Positions 60,540 through 64,000 of a DNA stretch of 64,000 bases are shown here, in pieces (the stretch's first letter is position 1; each line of letters opens with the position of its first letter). Made by a program: the position numbers and the translations under genes. The stretch is from Fimbriimonadaceae bacterium (GTDB lineage: Bacteria > Armatimonadota > Fimbriimonadia > Fimbriimonadales > Fimbriimonadaceae). The notes beneath the pieces are model-generated. The model was given only the letters and a program-made list of their open reading frames with translations, searched no databases and was not told the origin of the DNA. The DNA lies in contig JAMLGR010000009.1 in assembly GCA_023957775.1 (NCBI GenBank), forward strand, positions 81,123-145,122, in the 5' to 3' direction.

Positions 60540-61226
60540 TTACGCCCGTCGTCGACGCCGGAGGAGCGCCAAGGCTCCGGAGGCGAGGACGGCCATCGTC
60601 GCGGGCTCGGGCACCGCTTCCAGCCGAGTCAGGGCCACGTCGCCCGCCGGGGCCGTATCGAACTGGATGTAGATCTGATCCACATCGGCCAGGCTGGCCG
60701 CGTTGATGAGGATCGAGCTGAACAAGATGTCCTCCGTGAACGCCGTGGTGGGACGACCGCCCGCCACGACCTGGGTGAAGGCCAGTGGCGTGTTGCCGCC
60801 GGTCCCTGTGGAGGAGGTGAGGAAGATGTTGACCGTGACGTCCTGATCGTTGCTGTCGAAGGCGAACCGGAAGCGGTCGTTGCCTCCGGCCGTCAGGTCG
60901 GCATTGAGGTCCGCCAAGGCGCCGGCCACGGTGAACCCGTAACTCAGCTCGACCCGAGCATCCACGCGCGGGCCGCTTGCGATGAAGCCGAATCCGGATC
61001 CGAGGTCCACCTGCGTGACGAGCCCGTGCGGGTTGACGTCGTTGATGCCGTAGAGCTGCCGGGTCCCGCCGAGCGTGTTGGCTCCCGTCGCCACGCGGTT
61101 GTTGAGCAATACGCCCTGCCCCGTGATCGTCAGGGATTGCGCGGTGATGAAATTATCGATCAGGACCGCCGCTTGAGAGCTTGTGGCGATGGCACCGATC
61201 CCGGCAAACAAAAGAAGCTTCTTCAT
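60540..61226 (-). CDS. PEP-CTERM sorting domain protein
   Basis: 228 residues from ATG 61224-61226. Signal peptide MKKLLLFAGIGAIATSSQAA; the mature beta-rich domain (DNFITAQSLTITGQGVLLNN; NDRFRFAFDSNDQDVTVNIF) has no specific family I recognise. Tail: VPEPATMAVLASGALALLRR followed by more Arg, the exosortase signal. The ribosome binding site is GGAG about 9 bases upstream. Fourth PEP-CTERM gene in the window and probably core genome content. Confidence 0.88.
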   Translation of the reverse strand: MKKLLLFAGIGAIATSSQAAVLIDNFITAQSLTITGQGVLLNNRVATGANTLGGTRQLYGINDVNPHGLVTQVDLGSGFGFIASGPRVDARVELSYGFTVAGALADLNADLTAGGNDRFRFAFDSNDQDVTVNIFLTSSTGTGGNTPLAFTQVVAGGRPTTAFTEDILFSSILINAASLADVDQIYIQFDTAPAGDVALTRLEAVPEPATMAVLASGALALLRRRRRA

Positions 61227-61413
61227 CCTAGACTCCAACCTCGTCGCGCAAGGGCGACCCAACCAAAGTATAGAGCGTGTTTCGGACGGCGGTATCCAGC
61301 AAAATTGCCGGTCTGGCTCGATTCGGAGCCGAATTCCCCTCCTTCCGGTGGATTTGCGGGCCCCGAAATCGGCCTTTGCGACGGGCCGTGGCCGCCAGCC
61401 GTCGAACAGGGGA

Positions 61414-63339
61414 GTGGTTGAAGAAGGCCGGATTCTGGTGACCGGGGCGACGGGCTACGTCGGGGGGCGCCTGGTGTCGCGGCTCGAAAGCCTTGGCGCG
61501 CCGATCCGTTGTCTGGCGCGCCGGCCGGAGAACCTCGTCGGCAAGGTGGCTCCAACGACCGAAGTCGTTGGCGGAGACGTGCTGGAGCCCGAGTCGTTGG
61601 CGGCGGCGCTCGATGGGATCGACACCGCCTACTACCTCATTCATTCGATGGGAACGGGCGAGGCCTTCGAGCAACGGGACCGGGCGGGAGCGACCCACTT
61701 CGCCGACGCCGCGCGGACGGCCGACGTGCGTCGGATCGTCTACCTCGGCGGGCTGGGCGAGGCCGGGGACGAGCTGTCTCCCCACCTGCGCAGCCGGCAC
61801 GAGGTGGGCGAAATCCTCCGGGCTTCGGGCGTACCGGTCTTGGAGTTTCGCGCCTCGATCGTGCTGGGCTCGGGCAGCCTCTCGTTCGAGATGATCCGGG
61901 CGCTCGCCGAGCGCTTGCCGTTCATGATCACCCCTCGTTGGGTCGAGGTCCTCGCCCAGCCGATTGCGATCGACGACCTGCTCGGCTATCTGATCGCGGC
62001 ACGGGGTCTCGACATCGCGGAGAGTCTCACCGTCGAGGTCGGCGGGGCCGATCAGGTGACCTACGGCGACCTCCTTCGGGAGTATTCGAGGCAACGGGGC
62101 CTGCGCCGGCTCATCGTTCCGGTGCCCTTCCTGACCCCGCGCCTTTCCAGCCTGTGGCTGGGCTTGGTCACGCCCGTGTACGCCCGCGTGGGACGCGCGC
62201 TGATCGACTCGATCCAGCATCCCACGGTCGTCTTGGACGACTCGGCGCGCAGGCTCTTCCCCGCCATCCATCCGCGCGACCACCGCGCTGCCATCGCCAG
62301 CGCCCTCCGCAACGAGGACCGCGAGTTTGCCGAGACGTCCTGGTCCGACGCGCTCTCGTCGTCGGCCTCGGAACCGCGCTCCTGGGGAGGCGAGCGTTTC
62401 GGCTCGCGCCTGGTGGACTCCCGCACGATCGAAGTGGAGGTGCCTCCCGAGGAGGCGTTCGCCCCGATTCGACGCATCGGGGGCGCGACGGGCTGGTACT
62501 TCGGGGATTGGCTGTGGCAGCTTCGCGGGGCGATCGACCTGCTTCTGGGCGGAGTGGGAATGCGTCGCGGCCGGCGCGATACCGAACGCGCGGCGCCCGG
62601 CGACGCGCTCGACTTTTGGCGCGTCGAGGCGTACGAGGCTCCCCGCCTCCTGCGACTGGCGGCGGAGATGAAGCTCCCCGGCCGCGCGTGGCTCGAGTTC
62701 GAGGTCACGCCGACCGAGCGGGGCAGCCGCATCCGTCAGACCGCGGAGTTCGACCCCTTGGGGTTGTCGGGCCTTCTCTACTGGTACGGAATCTTTCCCC
62801 TGCACCGGCTGGTGTTCAAGGGCATGCTCGACGGCATCGGACGCGCCGTGCGGGGAGCCCCGCGCGCCCTTCCCCGTGGTCGGCAGGTGGCGGCGTTGAT
62901 CGCGTTCCTCGTCGCCGCGTTCGCCGTGGCGGGCCTGGGCGGGTGGGCCACCTCCTCGTCGGTCGGGACGTGGTTCGCGACGCTGGCCAAACCGAGTTGG
63001 AATCCGCCGTCCTGGGTGTTCGGGCCGGTGTGGAGCGTGCTTTACGCGGCGATGGCGGTGGCGGCGTGGTTGGTGTGGCGCACCCGTCCGCGGACCGACG
63101 CGCCCCTGGTCGCGTACTGGGTGCAGCTTGCGTTGAATCTGGGATGGTCGTGGCTGTTCTTCGGGTTGCGCGCACCCGGTTGGGCCCTTGTGGAGATCGT
63201 GCTCTTGTTGGGAAGCATCGCGGTCACGCGCTCGCTCTTTGCTCGCGTTTCAAGGGTGGCGGGATGGCTGTTCGTGCCGTATCTGGGGTGGGTGGCCTTC
63301 GCCACGGCGCTGAATGCGGCGATCTGGTGGTTGAACTGA
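61414..63339 (+). CDS. SDR (NAD(P)-binding) - DUF2867 - TspO/MBR fusion protein
   Basis: 641 residues from GTG 61414, the last in-frame start before the Rossmann motif RILVTGATGYVGGRLVSRLE. Module 1 (about 1-290) is an atypical SDR/YbjT-like domain (YYLIHSMGTGEAFEQRDRAG; RSRHEVGEILRASGVPVLEF). Module 2 (about 320-480) is DUF2867-like (SRTIEVEVPPEEAFAPIRRI; LDFWRVEAYEAPRLLRLAAE). Module 3 (about 490-641) is a five-helix TspO/MBR domain: KPSWNPPSWVFGPVWSVLYA, LALNLGWSWLFFGL and YLGWVAFATALNAAIWWLN. SDR-DUF2867 pairs are common; TspO binds tetrapyrroles or sterol-like ligands in the membrane. The fusion suggests a membrane-anchored reductase or isomerase for a hydrophobic ligand. The ribosome binding site is weak. 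Confidence 0.87.
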   Translation: MVEEGRILVTGATGYVGGRLVSRLESLGAPIRCLARRPENLVGKVAPTTEVVGGDVLEPESLAAALDGIDTAYYLIHSMGTGEAFEQRDRAGATHFADAARTADVRRIVYLGGLGEAGDELSPHLRSRHEVGEILRASGVPVLEFRASIVLGSGSLSFEMIRALAERLPFMITPRWVEVLAQPIAIDDLLGYLIAARGLDIAESLTVEVGGADQVTYGDLLREYSRQRGLRRLIVPVPFLTPRLSSLWLGLVTPVYARVGRALIDSIQHPTVVLDDSARRLFPAIHPRDHRAAIASALRNEDREFAETSWSDALSSSASEPRSWGGERFGSRLVDSRTIEVEVPPEEAFAPIRRIGGATGWYFGDWLWQLRGAIDLLLGGVGMRRGRRDTERAAPGDALDFWRVEAYEAPRLLRLAAEMKLPGRAWLEFEVTPTERGSRIRQTAEFDPLGLSGLLYWYGIFPLHRLVFKGMLDGIGRAVRGAPRALPRGRQVAALIAFLVAAFAVAGLGGWATSSSVGTWFATLAKPSWNPPSWVFGPVWSVLYAAMAVAAWLVWRTRPRTDAPLVAYWVQLALNLGWSWLFFGLRAPGWALVEIVLLLGSIAVTRSLFARVSRVAGWLFVPYLGWVAFATALNAAIWWLN

Positions 63340-63368
63340 GGGCCCGCTCCACGGTTGCGAAACGGACC

Positions 63369-63626
63369 CTAGTTGCCGGTCACCCGCTCGATTTCCTCGA
63401 GCTCGCGCAGGTAGCGCAGGACACGGTGCAGCGACGCCATGCTCGGCCCGAACATGCCCATCAGCCCGTCGAGGGCCTCGAGCACATCGTCCGGGACGTC
63501 GTGCACGTGCGAGAGGTAGACCCCGGTTTGGAGCGCGCTCTTCTGGAGCGAGTCCGAGTCCGTGGCCTGCTCCCACAGCAAGAGAATCTCGGAGACTGAC
63601 CGGCCCGACTGCATCCTGCGAGTCAT
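63369..63626 (-). CDS. Small hypothetical protein
   Basis: 85 residues from ATG 63624-63626, or 81 from an internal ATG (MQSGRSVSEILLLWEQATD). No signal peptide; all helical by composition (ALQTGVYLSHVHDVPDDVLE; MASLHRVLRYLRELEEIERV). I do not recognise the family; it loosely recalls DUF1641-like helical subunits, but without key residues. The gene is convergent with the TspO fusion, 30 bp apart. Codon use matches the core genome. Confidence 0.6.
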   Translation of the reverse strand: MTRRMQSGRSVSEILLLWEQATDSDSLQKSALQTGVYLSHVHDVPDDVLEALDGLMGMFGPSMASLHRVLRYLRELEEIERVTGN

Positions 63627-64000
63627 TTCAGCCTCCTTGTCCGCGCCGTGTCTCCGGCGCAGGAACCGTTGGACGCTCGGGGCGTGCCGGCGGTTCCACG
63701 GATTTCACGTCCAGGGGGGTATGTGGCACGCAAAGAACGCAACGGGCGCTAGGGGTTTCACGCTGAGGCGCTGAGGCGCGGAGGGGAGTTGCACGCAAGG
63801 AACGCAAAGATCGCTAGGAGGGTTCACGCAGAGGCGCGGAGGGGGGCTGGGCTGGTAGTTTGGAGCCCTACCCGGTTGCGTCAGATACCGGGAAGCAACT
63901 CACGCCACCCAAGTCATCCCGAGCAACGTCGAGGGAGCCGGATGTCGGGACCGAGCGCGACTGGGTTCCTCCTGCAACCGGAGAGCCCTGCACCACCAGC
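63627..64000. other. Intergenic tail with repeats, no gene seen
   Basis: The last 374 bases hold a promoter-like gap before the small gene, two tandem repeat units (63726-63846) and a GTCATCCCGAG-type element (about 63913-63936, GTCATCCCGAGCAACGTCGA) like those scattered in many environmental genomes. No frame here looks coding. Confidence 0.55.
63726..63846. repeat. Two tandem CACGCAA...CGCTAGG...TTCACGC units
   Basis: Unit 1 (63726-63786) and unit 2 (63791-63846) share GCACGCAAAGAACGCAA-like starts, CGCTAGG, TTCACGC and GAGGCGCGGAGGGG ends. Elements of the type CACGCAAAGAACGC...TTCACGCAGAGGCGC recur in unrelated bacterial genomes as intergenic repeats. The sequence is non-coding. Confidence 0.75.

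Overview
The window is GC-rich bacterial DNA (low-to-mid sixties percent GC by eye) with short gaps, many ATGA/GTGA overlaps and strong AGGAGG-type ribosome binding sites. Four scattered proteins carry PEP-CTERM sorting tails, several lipoproteins are present, and short intergenic repeats are common. The mix fits a Gram-negative-type, exosortase-bearing environmental bacterium. A member of the Armatimonadota (Fimbriimonadia-like) is my best guess, but this is inference and no rRNA is present to settle it.

Layout. 1-7,424: arginine biosynthesis. The end of argH is followed by an Eis-like acetyltransferase and a persulfide dioxygenase/rhodanese; on the minus strand an operon encodes an unusual single-chain ArgD-ArgF fusion followed by argG. 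7,296-11,641: a tiny lipoprotein, a PEP-CTERM protein, a Ycf46-like AAA ATPase, a small conserved protein, glpX and tRNA-Asn. 11,642 to about 23,000: an accessory island beside the tRNA, lower and uneven in GC. It holds an ISL3-family IS, an IS21-family IS (istAB, with a 7-bp target duplication that splits an older gene), RHS fragments, an IS3 relic, a frameshifted phage-like gene, a Fic protein and a tyrosine-recombinase pseudogene. 23,030-35,413: an ankyrin lipoprotein, a DNRLRE/PEP-CTERM protein, an M48 protease coupled to an SLH-motif protein, two overlapping paralogous TPR proteins of about 950 residues, a nitroreductase, a DUF6584-like protein and a TlpA-like thioredoxin.

35,694-43,947 is a compact six-gene minus-strand operon: a three-module 2-oxoacid:ferredoxin oxidoreductase subunit (gamma + GltD-like flavoprotein + 2[4Fe-4S] ferredoxin), the alpha and beta subunits, a CocE/X-Pro peptidase, a Gfo/Idh/MocA dehydrogenase and a sugar-binding lipoprotein. 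It ends at a clear intrinsic terminator. A DagK-type lipid kinase, a beta-propeller lipoprotein, a PEP-CTERM protein and a GT2 glycosyltransferase follow.

49,076-60,505 reads as one L-arabinose/arabinofuranoside utilisation locus: a secreted GH127 beta-L-arabinofuranosidase, a YtfQ-like binding protein coupled to a PhyH-type dioxygenase, an isomerase-araB-araD operon whose isomerase is a fucose-isomerase-like (COG2407-type) protein rather than canonical AraA, and a divergent YtfR-YtfT-YjfF ABC importer. The window closes with a PEP-CTERM protein, an SDR-DUF2867-TspO fusion and a small unknown protein.

Between genes there is an unusual density of heptanucleotide-periodic arrays of three sequence families (one made of perfect G-quadruplex-type CGGGAAT repeats), a dispersed GTGCCACGCCCG hairpin family and other palindromes.
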